This document shows positions 43,668 to 52,235 of a DNA stretch of 64,000 nt, piece by piece (positions within the stretch are counted from its first letter, which is position 1; each line of letters begins with the position of its first letter). Source of the DNA: an uncultured Acetatifactor sp. (lineage in GTDB: Bacteria; Bacillota; Clostridia; Lachnospirales; Lachnospiraceae); the NCBI GenBank assembly GCA_910577665.1, contig CAJTOJ010000002.1, positions 15,848-79,847 of the forward strand. Reading direction: 5' to 3'. The notes under the pieces are model-generated. The model was not told the origin of the DNA. It was given only the letters and a program-made list of their open reading frames with translations, and did no database searches. Position numbers and translations under genes: made by a program.

Positions 43668-44684
43668 CTATGTGTTCCCCTCCCTGCCCAGCATCTTACA
43701 GTAAAGCGGATACACCTTTTCCTTCACCCAGCCATTCATGAAAAAGGCCCAGAGCAGTTCCTTGACCACATCCCCCATCCGAAAGCCTCCGCAGGCCCTA
43801 AGATGCCCAAGGGCCATACGCACATCCCGCCAGTTCCTGTATTTCAAGGCAATCCGGTACCTGCGTGTGGCCTTCCAGCAGGTTACACGATCCAGGGAGG
43901 CCTGATCCTCTATCTGGCAGAGCCGGACAATATCATCTGCCAGCTTCTCATAGTCGTCATACTTTTTCTCCTCCTGCTGCCTGGTCAGTTCCGTCCGGGA
44001 ATGGCTGCCTGTCCGGACAGCCACACCGTACAGCTCCTCCTTCAGGGTGGGACATTTATGCCTGTACAGATAGGGCAACAGCATCTGGAAATTCTGTCCC
44101 ACATCGTACTCCGGAATCTGCCGCCCGGGATATATGGCGAAAAAGCAGGCTGATTTCAGCAGATAACAGCCGCAGCACACAAAGGTCCTGGATTCCAGTA
44201 CATCCCAGAACAGCTCCTCCCTGGACAGATCCCCCCGCTGTTCGTCCGCCTTCCGGCAACGCTCCTTTGTCTGTGCATCAAAATAGTACGAGAGAGACCT
44301 GACACAGGTATATTGCGTTTGTTTCTCCAGAAAACACACCCGCTTCTCCACAGACTCCGGCTCCAGCACATCGTCACTGTCCGGCCAGGCCAGATATTCC
44401 CCAGTCACATAGGGCAGCCCCTGGTTGATGGCACCGGAGGCATTCCTGTGGGAAGCCTGTACAATCCGGTATTCATATCCCCTGGCAGCAAATTTCCCCC
44501 GGTAGCTCTCCGCCACTGCCACTGTACCATCCATGGAGCCGTCATCCACCAGGATCATCTCAATCCAGGGATAGGTCTGCCCCAGCACGGAATCCAGCAT
44601 ACCAGACAGATGTTGTTCCCCATTGTAGACCGGGGTGACAATGGAGACCCTGCCGCTTATGAACCTGTTTTCCTCCACAGCCAT
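43668..44684 (-). CDS. GT2 family glycosyltransferase
   Basis: A 338-residue GT-A enzyme with VSIVTPVYNGEQHLSGMLDSVL, MILVDDGSMDGT and the DXD motif LAWPDSDDVLEPESVE. The His/Asn motif SHRNASGAINQG follows the usual order. ATG at 44684 follows GGAGG at 8 nt; an in-frame TTG two codons upstream is less likely. It is the most downstream member of the minus-strand polysaccharide genes, after the frameshifted deacetylase gene. Confidence 0.88.
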   Translation of the reverse strand: MAVEENRFISGRVSIVTPVYNGEQHLSGMLDSVLGQTYPWIEMILVDDGSMDGTVAVAESYRGKFAARGYEYRIVQASHRNASGAINQGLPYVTGEYLAWPDSDDVLEPESVEKRVCFLEKQTQYTCVRSLSYYFDAQTKERCRKADEQRGDLSREELFWDVLESRTFVCCGCYLLKSACFFAIYPGRQIPEYDVGQNFQMLLPYLYRHKCPTLKEELYGVAVRTGSHSRTELTRQQEEKKYDDYEKLADDIVRLCQIEDQASLDRVTCWKATRRYRIALKYRNWRDVRMALGHLRACGGFRMGDVVKELLWAFFMNGWVKEKVYPLYCKMLGREGNT

Positions 44685-44738
44685 TGTCAAATCCTCCGTT
44701 TTTATGTCTTTGCTCCTGCCTTCCTTTATGATTATCCA

Positions 44739-45460
44739 TTAGATAAATCTCTTGTAAACCGAAGTTGAGCGGAATAAATCTGATACTTTCACCAGTTCAT
44801 ATCCCTCCGCTTTCAAGGCAGGGATTATCCTGTCAAGTGCTTCCACAGTATGCTGCCCTGTGGTATGCATCAAAACAATGGAACCAGCCTCCACCTTCCT
44901 GTCATTTATCACCATTCCATATATTTGTTCTGCTCCAATTCCCTCCCAGTCCCTGGTATCTATCGTCCAGCCAATGGATGCCATTCCTTTCTGATGTATA
45001 AGACGAAGCAGCTTTCTATTGCATGAACTGTAGGGAAACCTAAACAGCTTATTGTTCTGGCCTGTGATTTGGAAAAGCAGTTCCTGCGCCTGCATGATTT
45101 CCCTCTCGGCATCCTCTTTAGGCATTTCCTTCAGCTTACAGTGATTATAGGTATGGTTTCCAATTTCATGGCCCCGATCCACTATACTTTTACAGAGATC
45201 CTTATTGCACTCCATCCACTCTCCCACAAGGAAAAATGTAGCTTTTTCCCCCCATGCTGTAACTTCTCCAAAATCTGAAGTGTATTGCCATATCCATCAT
45301 CAAAAGTTATGGCTACCTGTTTTTTTCGGTTGCAATACACCTGCCTAATCACATCTGTCTGCGTAAGCTGCTGGAACAAATGCAGCATTTTACGTATTCG
45401 TTGTGTCATCGCCATATACCTCCTCACATGATACACCATGAATCCACCTGTCTTGTTCAT
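44739..45460 (-). pseudogene. Polysaccharide deacetylase (CE4/NodB) with a -1 frameshift at a G6A5 tract
   Basis: Two overlapping frames make one CE4 protein of about 240 aa. The first (from 45460) carries the catalytic VAITFDDGYGN and runs out of frame after LEKLQHGGKK. The second (to 44739) continues ATFFLVGEWMECN, the zinc motif HEIGNHTYNH, RFPYSS, IGWTIDTRDWEG and GSIVLMHTTGQHTVEAL. The switch occurs at GGGGGGAAAAAG near 45243-45255; one missing base in the tract, or a -1 ribosomal slip on AAA-AAG, restores the full protein. Its ATG overlaps the ABC transporter stop (ATGA), so it is translationally coupled. It would de-N-acetylate an amino-sugar polymer. It may be a phase-variable or programmed-frameshift gene, a decayed gene or an assembly error. 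Confidence 0.75.
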
Positions 45461-47181
45461 CCAGGCACACTCCCGCCTTCCTTTACCTGGACTATCTTCT
45501 GGTTCTCAATCTTGTATACCACATCGCACTCCCTGGCCAGGCTCATATGATGTGTCACCATAAGCAGGGTTTTATCTGCCTTGATCTGCCGGATGGAGTC
45601 AATCACCGCCTTCTCTGTCTCCATGTCCAGCGCCGCTGTGGCCTCATCCATCACCAGCAGTTCAAAATCCTTGTACAAAGCCCTGGCCAGGGCGATCCTC
45701 TGGCGCTGTCCTCCGGATATGGCTGTACCATTCTCCCCAATCAAGGTATTCACACCGTCCGGCATTTTCTGGACGTCCTCCCAGATCTGGGCACATTTCA
45801 GGCATTCCTCCACCCTGGTGTCATCAATCTCACTCTCCTCCTCGAAGAACGCCACATTGTTCCGGATGGTTTCCCCGTTCAGATACACCGTCTGGGGAAT
45901 ATAACTCACCAGCTCTCCCATGCTGACCTTACAGGATCCTTCTTTGTCCTGTCTGGTGACTATGTCATAGTCATCATACAGGATATGGCCACCCTTAGGC
46001 TGTAGCAGTCCCAGAAGCAGATCCACGAAGGTGGTCTTCCCGGCTCCGGAGGCCCCGATGATGGCAATGGAACAGCCCACAGGAATCTCTATGGAGGCAT
46101 CCTCAAAAATATTCACCCTGTCATTGTAGCCGAAAGTCAGGTGCCGCACAGACACCCCTTTCTGAAAAGTCAGGCTCCGGCGCCGGAGGGTGGCCTCGTT
46201 CTGTTCTGCCCGCTGGATGGCTCCATAAGCTGTCATCCCTTCCCGCACAGCCTCATACGATTTCTGGGCAAATTCCACATTGTTCATACCGTTCAGGATG
46301 CTGTAGGCCATGGGCAGCATCCGCACCAGGGCCGTGATGTACACCACCATGGGAGCCAGAATCACCGCCAGATTGGTGCCGAATACCAGAATCACCGCCA
46401 GGATCACGAACATGGCTGCCATGATGGAATTCTGCAGCAACACACTGATACTGTTTATCTTGTACCGATACTCTCCCTGGACTTTGGCATAGCCGCTGCT
46501 GGCATCCCTATATTTGCCCAGCACAAAAGCCGAGCGGTCATCTATCTTCATCTCCTTAAAGGAACCAAAGGCAATGGTAATCTGGGAATTGGCCTTGATG
46601 GACCAGGCCCGGCTACGCTCCCCGTACTCCTTCATGCGTGCCCGCATCTTAAGGAATACAAACGCCATCAGCAACACCAGCACTATGGTGCTTACGATTC
46701 CCAGCCACCTGGACACATAGATCAGAAGTACCGCATAACCGGCCATGGTAATGCCGTTGGTCACGATACCAATCACATCCACTATGGTCTGGATACAGGC
46801 CGTGGTATCATTCCGCACCAGGTTCAGAGCCTGCATGGCACTCTTTTTGCCGTGCTCCACCAGGCTCTCCTTGATCAGCACCTCATAGATCTTCATGGAC
46901 AGCTTCTGGGCACCATCGTATACGAACCGGTTGGCCAGTCTGCTCTTATATAGTTCGAACAGACATTTTGCCAGGGACACCAGCACCATGCCCATTGTGA
47001 AAGCCAGAAGCTCTGGAGAAGCCTGGTTTTCCCGGACCGCGGCATTGATCACATAGATAATCACGGAAAAACTGAAAATATCTACCACAGGGCTTACCAG
47101 TCCCAGCACAGCAACAATTTTCCAGGTCCTGCATTCCCTTTTGTCTAATATGTTTATGAGATATTGAAATTTCTGTAACAT
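45457..47181 (-). CDS. ABC exporter, fused membrane and ATPase domains
   Basis: A half-transporter of about 574 aa. Six membrane helices lie in residues about 20-310. The ATPase domain has Walker A GASGAGKTT, signature SGGQRQR, Walker B LLVMDEATAALD and the H-loop MVTHH. It probably flips a lipid-linked glycan or glycolipid. ATG at 47181 follows GGGAGAAGG; the frame extends to 47289, but that part enters a repeat element and is not family-like. Coupled to the deacetylase by a 4-base overlap. Confidence 0.88.
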   Translation of the reverse strand: MLQKFQYLINILDKRECRTWKIVAVLGLVSPVVDIFSFSVIIYVINAAVRENQASPELLAFTMGMVLVSLAKCLFELYKSRLANRFVYDGAQKLSMKIYEVLIKESLVEHGKKSAMQALNLVRNDTTACIQTIVDVIGIVTNGITMAGYAVLLIYVSRWLGIVSTIVLVLLMAFVFLKMRARMKEYGERSRAWSIKANSQITIAFGSFKEMKIDDRSAFVLGKYRDASSGYAKVQGEYRYKINSISVLLQNSIMAAMFVILAVILVFGTNLAVILAPMVVYITALVRMLPMAYSILNGMNNVEFAQKSYEAVREGMTAYGAIQRAEQNEATLRRRSLTFQKGVSVRHLTFGYNDRVNIFEDASIEIPVGCSIAIIGASGAGKTTFVDLLLGLLQPKGGHILYDDYDIVTRQDKEGSCKVSMGELVSYIPQTVYLNGETIRNNVAFFEEESEIDDTRVEECLKCAQIWEDVQKMPDGVNTLIGENGTAISGGQRQRIALARALYKDFELLVMDEATAALDMETEKAVIDSIRQIKADKTLLMVTHHMSLARECDVVYKIENQKIVQVKEGGSVPG

Positions 47182-47259
47182 GTCCTTCTCCCGGCTCCTT
47201 TTACTTCCTGCGGTTTCACTGGCCTTCTCCATGTCAGCTGCTTTTTGTGCCACATCCAT

Positions 47260-47290
47260 TGTTACTGTTGCGGCTACGCCTGACAGCAAC
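47260..47290. repeat. Short 31-bp GTTACTGTT/AACAGCAAC-type element
   Basis: GTTACTGTTGCGG at one end and a diverged inverted copy (CCTGACAGCAAC) at the other, with the core GGCTACGCC also seen at 19441-19451. It begins 20 nt after the stop codon of the Fe-S protein gene and looks like a minimal member of the repeat family. Confidence 0.5.
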
Positions 47291-47310
47291 GCCTTTTAAG
47301 CCTGCCGCAA

Positions 47311-48444
47311 TTATTTCTTTCTGAATCTTCCCCACAATGCCCCTGTATGCCGACACAGCATAAAAAGTCTCTGGAACAGGGAAAACGGCAATTTCCCATA
47401 CCAGAACCAGAAACGCCCTCTTCTCTTCCAGGCCGGGGTAGGCGCAAGAAGCCGGGGTTGAAGCACGTCCTTTTTCTCACAGGCAAACCAGGCAAGCTTC
47501 CCCTTCACTTCCTCAAAGACCTGTGACGCCCGTTCTGAATGGAGCAGTACCACAGAAGTCCCCATGCCATCGTCCATATCCGGCCTTACCTTCTCGATTC
47601 CCCAGAAATCCCCAATGGTAAAGTCACTGTCCCGCCTGGTGGTACAGAACTTACATGCATGGCAGGAAGGACGCAGGATGGCATTGGCAAAGTACATCCC
47701 GCAGTAAGGATCCTGGTAGAGGGAGGTGGCATGTTCTCTGCCATCTATCACAAAAGCGCAGGTATGTCCGTTGTCTTGCATTCTTTTGTCCCGGAAGGAA
47801 AAGGAAGTCATCTTCCCCCCAAATTTTTGTTCCAGGTATTCTACATAGGACCGCCACACCCCGGGAGAGGGCACCCCATAGCAGATCAGGGACACCACGA
47901 TCAGCGCAGGATACTCCCTGCCCAGAAAAAGCCTAAGGGCATGTGTCTGGCAGGGGGTTCCCACGAAAAGCACGAGGCTTCCTTCCTTCAGACGTTCTTC
48001 TATCTTCTGGTACACGCCTTCCATGTTGCTCTGGACATATTTCGTCCGCTTCAAGGCATCCAGCTCTGCCATGGAAGATGCCTCCCCATGTACCACTTCC
48101 ATCTGTTCGTTGTAGGCTGCCCCGTAGACAAAGCCCTGGCGGGACAAGACATACTCTGCCAGCAGTGGGAAGATTCCCCCGGAGGAGCTTTGTTCCCGCA
48201 CCCCGTCCTCCTCTGCCCGGCCACCGAAGCAGTAAAGTGTTTCCCCTGCCGGGTCTGTCCCCTCGGAATGCTTCACCGGACAGACCTTTTCACATCGCCC
48301 ACAGTCTATACACCGGGATGCATCCACCTGGGGATACCAGAAGCCTTCCTGGTCGGAAGCCATCCGGATGGCCCCCACAGGACAGATATCCTTGCAGGCG
48401 CCACAACCACAGCAGTCCTGCCGTTCTTCATATACCTTCCGCAT
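47311..48444 (-). CDS. Coenzyme F420 hydrogenase/dehydrogenase beta-subunit family Fe-S protein
   Basis: A protein of about 377 aa with an N-terminal double 4Fe-4S ferredoxin domain (CCGCGACKDICPVGAI and CIDCGRCEKVCPV), followed by the FrhB-like domain with SSGGIFPLLAEYVLSRQGFVYGAAY, FVGTPCQTHALRLFLG and CHACKFCTTRRDSDFTIGDFWG. Members in capsule and teichoic acid clusters are often next to polysaccharide pyruvyl transferases; their reaction is unknown. ATG at 48444 follows AGGGAG. It overlaps the pyruvyl transferase gene by 17 bases. Confidence 0.85.
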   Translation of the reverse strand: MRKVYEERQDCCGCGACKDICPVGAIRMASDQEGFWYPQVDASRCIDCGRCEKVCPVKHSEGTDPAGETLYCFGGRAEEDGVREQSSSGGIFPLLAEYVLSRQGFVYGAAYNEQMEVVHGEASSMAELDALKRTKYVQSNMEGVYQKIEERLKEGSLVLFVGTPCQTHALRLFLGREYPALIVVSLICYGVPSPGVWRSYVEYLEQKFGGKMTSFSFRDKRMQDNGHTCAFVIDGREHATSLYQDPYCGMYFANAILRPSCHACKFCTTRRDSDFTIGDFWGIEKVRPDMDDGMGTSVVLLHSERASQVFEEVKGKLAWFACEKKDVLQPRLLAPTPAWKRRGRFWFWYGKLPFSLFQRLFMLCRHTGALWGRFRKK

Positions 48445-49618
48445 GTTTTTTTCTCCCTGGATTCCCTGAATCCCCCAGATTCTCAAGCAGGAACGCCCCG
48501 GACTGGTCCGTATGTTCCCTGGTTCTTTGCCGCACTTCCTTCCAGTCCACAGGCTCTCTGATATCCCCCATTGTCTGATCCGTACACAGCCTGCCTTCCA
48601 GCCCGTGGATCCCCAGGATATTGCTGACCCGGGTTCCCAGACTGCTGTGGGAAAAGGCCAGGAACTGCTTCTCATAGATAATGCTGAAGGCCACTGCATG
48701 GAAGGAATTGGACACCACATATGCTGCCCCATGGATGTAGCTTAAGAATTCCCCCGGGCCCGCTGCCCGGTCTATATGAAATCCCATATCCGTACCCTGC
48801 TGCCCGGCCCGTACCTCGATCACGGGCAGCCCTGTCTTCCGGGACAGACTCTTTGCATATTCCGACATCTTCTGATTGCCTTCTGTCACATACAGGAAAA
48901 TGTAGTTCTGTTTTCCCAGGCTCCTGGCTATCCCAGATTCTCTCTCCACCTGCTGCCAGGATGTTTTTTCCAGGAAAAAGACAGGATCCAGGACTGCCGT
49001 GACCTCTCTCCCACACCGCTCCTGCACATAAGGGATAGCCGCCGCCTCCCGGACAGAGACCGCATCCACATGCCGAACCAGCCTGGCAAATTCCTGGTCA
49101 TGTTTCGGATCCAGACAGGCCCCCCCGAAGCTGGCAGCATAGGAGATTACCTTCTCCTTCCTGCTGTTTTTAAATGCCCCGAAATAAGCTTTCCTGAGAC
49201 CGCATGTGATGTCCGGGTTCCAGATCTGGTCGCTTCCCACAATGTAATAGCGGTAGGGAAGCCTGCCAGCGCCCCACAGGGACAGCAGCTTTACCTGGCC
49301 CGGCCTGATCAGGAATTCTCTGCAAAAATATCTGAAATTAGCCCGCTGCTTGGCGAAATCCTCCCGGCTGGCCATATGGTCCAGAAAACCGTTCCACATA
49401 TGAAACAGCCCCCAGATGCGGCCTTTCAGCCCCCGGATCGGCGCATAGGGTATCCACCAGTGCCTGCCAGTCATATAGGGGGGCTCATAACGGACAATAT
49501 CTGCCCTATGTCCCTGCTCTTCCAGGAAATGTTTCAGTCCATATGCCTGAAGCATGGCTCCGTAATTATTGGAGCAATGAAATGTTATGATTCCTATGTC
49601 AGCCTGTCTTTCTTTCAT
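48428..49618 (-). CDS. Polysaccharide pyruvyl transferase family protein
   Basis: Adds a pyruvate ketal from PEP to a sugar of the polymer, or belongs to that fold. The 396 residues include IGIITFHCSNNYGAMLQAYGLKHFLE, VGSDQIWNPDIT, the nucleotide-like FLYVTEGN and the C-terminal SNSFHAVAFSIIYEKQFLAFSHSSLGTRVSNIL. Start ATG follows GGGGGTG. It overlaps the upstream GT2 gene by 20 bases and the downstream Fe-S protein gene by 17 bases, so the three are tightly coupled. Confidence 0.9.
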   Translation of the reverse strand: MKERQADIGIITFHCSNNYGAMLQAYGLKHFLEEQGHRADIVRYEPPYMTGRHWWIPYAPIRGLKGRIWGLFHMWNGFLDHMASREDFAKQRANFRYFCREFLIRPGQVKLLSLWGAGRLPYRYYIVGSDQIWNPDITCGLRKAYFGAFKNSRKEKVISYAASFGGACLDPKHDQEFARLVRHVDAVSVREAAAIPYVQERCGREVTAVLDPVFFLEKTSWQQVERESGIARSLGKQNYIFLYVTEGNQKMSEYAKSLSRKTGLPVIEVRAGQQGTDMGFHIDRAAGPGEFLSYIHGAAYVVSNSFHAVAFSIIYEKQFLAFSHSSLGTRVSNILGIHGLEGRLCTDQTMGDIREPVDWKEVRQRTREHTDQSGAFLLENLGDSGNPGRKKHAEGI

Positions 49619-50615
49619 GTTGCACCCCCGCCAGTTTCTGTGCCATCCTGTTCAATCCTGCATACACTGGATAACAGGTAAAGCAGCATCCAAATAGTAC
49701 CCTGGTACTCCAGGAAAGCTTTGGAAAAAGAGCTTCCTTCCTCTCGGACTCCGCCAGTGCCCTCAGCTGCAGACAGCCTTCCCGGTTCCCTGCCCTGCGC
49801 AGCAGGCCATACTTTTTCATCATTTGTGCAATGATAATGTTCTCCCAGGTTAAGGCAAACGGAATCCTGCCTTTGCCAGATTCCTCCTCCCGGATCCTGC
49901 GGCTGACCTGGAAATACCGGGCATCTCCAGCCCTGGCCACTGTATGGATGGCACTTGTCTCATGGGTCCTGTAATAGTACCACTTACAAGGGGTGTAGGC
50001 TGTCCGCACCTTCTTAGAGAACAGGCGGTACTTGAACCAGGTGTCTTCCCCGCTTACCAGATCCTCCTCAAACCTAAGATCTCCGATACAGTCCCGACGC
50101 ACCATGCCACAGACCCTGGACAGTTCCCGGACATAGTGCATATGAAACCACTCTTCAGCCTGTACCCCCTCCGCAACCTGCCACAGAGGAACTTCCCTGC
50201 ATATTTGCTCTTGCTCCATTCTGTGGCCGGTCTGGTCCATCTGTCCATTGTCCAGCATGGCACAGTCGCAAAACAGCATGACTGCCTCTGTCTTCCGGGC
50301 CTGGGTCATCATCTCCTGGAAAAGATGTGGATGGATGCCGTCATCGCTGTCCAGAAAAAAAAGGTATTCCCCTCTGGCCTGGTCGATCCCATGGTTCCTG
50401 GCCCTGGACACACCGCCGTTTTCCTGGCAAAACAGCCGGATCCTGGAATCGGACCTAGCCATGCCGGCACAGATTTCGGCCCCTTTGTCCGTGGAGCCAT
50501 CGTCTATGACCAGGATCTCAAAATCACCATAAGTCTGGCCCTGTACGAAGCGAAGACACTGGCCTATGTAAGCTTCTGCATTGTACATGGGTATAATGAC
50601 GGATATCTGTGTCAT
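49599..50615 (-). CDS. GT2 family glycosyltransferase
   Basis: A 338-residue GT-A enzyme with ISVIIPMYNAEAYIGQCLRFV, ILVIDDGSTDKGAEIC, NGGVSRARNHGID and the DXD motif LFFLDSDDGIHPHLF. ATG at 50615 follows GGGAGAG; the longer frame to 50645 has no ribosome binding site. First gene of the GT2-pyruvyl transferase-Fe-S block, divergent from the DUF4832 gene. Confidence 0.88.
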   Translation of the reverse strand: MTQISVIIPMYNAEAYIGQCLRFVQGQTYGDFEILVIDDGSTDKGAEICAGMARSDSRIRLFCQENGGVSRARNHGIDQARGEYLFFLDSDDGIHPHLFQEMMTQARKTEAVMLFCDCAMLDNGQMDQTGHRMEQEQICREVPLWQVAEGVQAEEWFHMHYVRELSRVCGMVRRDCIGDLRFEEDLVSGEDTWFKYRLFSKKVRTAYTPCKWYYYRTHETSAIHTVARAGDARYFQVSRRIREEESGKGRIPFALTWENIIIAQMMKKYGLLRRAGNREGCLQLRALAESERKEALFPKLSWSTRVLFGCCFTCYPVYAGLNRMAQKLAGVQHERKTG

Positions 50616-50664
50616 ATGGTACACTCTCCCGAAAAAATTTTCCATAGCTTTTTTTTACAAAAGA

Positions 50665-50673
50665 TGCTATAAT
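50665..50673 (+). promoter_or_regulatory. Extended -10 promoter of the membrane-anchored DUF4832 gene
   Basis: TGCTATAAT is a perfect extended -10 element, with no good -35. The start would be near 50680, about 120 nt before the chosen ATG. Confidence 0.5.
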
Positions 50674-50801
50674 GTACCCTCGGCTGCCCGGCAGACATGG
50701 TTTTGCCGGATGCGGATACAGTTGTGCCCCCAGGACTGCCTGGTATGGATTACCTGGCAGATTTTCCGGATGGCACTCCTATGAAAAGGAAAACCTGCCC
50801 T

Positions 50802-52235
50802 ATGAACAAGAATAAGAAAAAAAGGATTCTTCTGCTGCTTCTGGTTCCCTGTATTCTCCTGCTTGCAGGAGGTGTACTCCTATCCCGGAAGCTGCGCTTC
50901 GTCACCTATATACCAGTCCCGAATGAAGAGTCCACAGCAGCACTTTCCAATCCCTGCATCGGTTTCTACCAGATCCACGGATATCTTCTGGAAGATACCT
51001 CTTCCTTTGACCTGTCCGGTGTCCACTCCCTGGAATATGGACCTGGCCTTGTTCTGCTGCAGTTCAACCTACAGTCCTACGCTTCCTCCCCCATCAGCCA
51101 GGAAGGGCTGGTCCTGCTGGACCAGATACTGTCTGCATGGCAGTCCACCGGCAGACAGCTGATTGTACGCTTTCTCTATGACTGGGACGGCGATGTCCAG
51201 GGAAAAGAGCCGGAAGAATTGTCCCGGGTGCTGGAACATATGACCCAGACTGCCCAGGTGCTGAACCAATATGTCTCATGTATCTATATCCTACAGGGTG
51301 TCTATCTGGGTGCCTGGGGAGAGATGCATAGTTCTCCCCTGCTGGATGAGGAGAACCTTATCACTCTGATCACCCATTTATCCCAGGTTACAGATGAACG
51401 GATCTACCTGTCTGTGCGCACCCCTGCACAGTGGCGCACCATTGTCCGGTCTCCACTTCCCCTGTCCCGGGAATATGCCTTTTGTGGCTCCCTGTCTGGA
51501 CGGCTGGGCCTGTACAATGACGGTATGCTGGGATCCGCCTCAGATGTAGGCACCTATGCCGAACCGGAAGCTTCCGCGTCTCTCTCCTCGTATGACAAAT
51601 GGGGCAGACAGAGGGAAATCGACTTTCAGAACGCCCTGTGCGCTTATGTGCCCAACGGCGGGGAAGTGATCCAGGATAATCCCTGGAATGATTTTCCCCA
51701 GGCCCTTATTGATCTGTCTGCCATCCATGCCTCTTACCTGAACAGCCAGTATGACCGGGAAGTCCTGGACAAATGGGCACTTTCCACATACCATGGAAAT
51801 GACCCCTATGACGGCATGGACGGCCTGTCCTACATTTCCAGGCATCTGGGTTACCGGTATGTGCTTAGGGAATCGTCCCTGGCCGGTCCCTCCTCCCCTC
51901 TGGAGGAAGAAGCCGTCTGTACCATCCTGTTGGAAAATGTGGGGTTCTCCGTATCTTACCGGCCCTTTGCCATCACCCTTGTGCTGGAACAGACGGACAC
52001 CGGGACGCAGACCCTGATTCCCATACCCGCCGACCTGCGTCTGCTCTCCCCCGGCGGACAGATGACCCTTACGGTTCCTCTGCAAATCCGGGACTATGCC
52101 ACCGGAACCTACACCCTGTCCTTGAAAATCATGGATCCGGCATCCGGATTTCCCATCTGCCTGGCCAATGAAACAGGCAGCGGCAAGACAGGATATACCC
52201 TGGGCACCTTAACCATCCGTAAACTGGCCCAATAA
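50802..52235 (+). CDS. Membrane-anchored DUF4874/DUF4832 protein, TIM-barrel glycosidase-like
   Basis: About 477 aa from ATG 50802: a basic start, one transmembrane anchor (RILLLLLVPCILLLAGGVLL) and a large extracytoplasmic domain. The barrel-like region has LVLLQFNLQSYASSPISQEGL, RQLIVRFLYDWDG, and YILQGVYLGAWGEMHSS with a Glu in the position of a glycosidase acid/base. Then come LGLYNDGMLGSASDVGTY, NGGEVI, ASYLNSQYD, GLSYISRHLGYRYVLRES and a C-terminal beta domain. Start is uncertain: in-frame ATGs also occur at 50697, 50745 and 50781. Its last 27 bases overlap the last bases of the converging paralog. Probable role: trimming or modifying the exported polysaccharide. Confidence 0.7.
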   Translation: MNKNKKKRILLLLLVPCILLLAGGVLLSRKLRFVTYIPVPNEESTAALSNPCIGFYQIHGYLLEDTSSFDLSGVHSLEYGPGLVLLQFNLQSYASSPISQEGLVLLDQILSAWQSTGRQLIVRFLYDWDGDVQGKEPEELSRVLEHMTQTAQVLNQYVSCIYILQGVYLGAWGEMHSSPLLDEENLITLITHLSQVTDERIYLSVRTPAQWRTIVRSPLPLSREYAFCGSLSGRLGLYNDGMLGSASDVGTYAEPEASASLSSYDKWGRQREIDFQNALCAYVPNGGEVIQDNPWNDFPQALIDLSAIHASYLNSQYDREVLDKWALSTYHGNDPYDGMDGLSYISRHLGYRYVLRESSLAGPSSPLEEEAVCTILLENVGFSVSYRPFAITLVLEQTDTGTQTLIPIPADLRLLSPGGQMTLTVPLQIRDYATGTYTLSLKIMDPASGFPICLANETGSGKTGYTLGTLTIRKLAQ

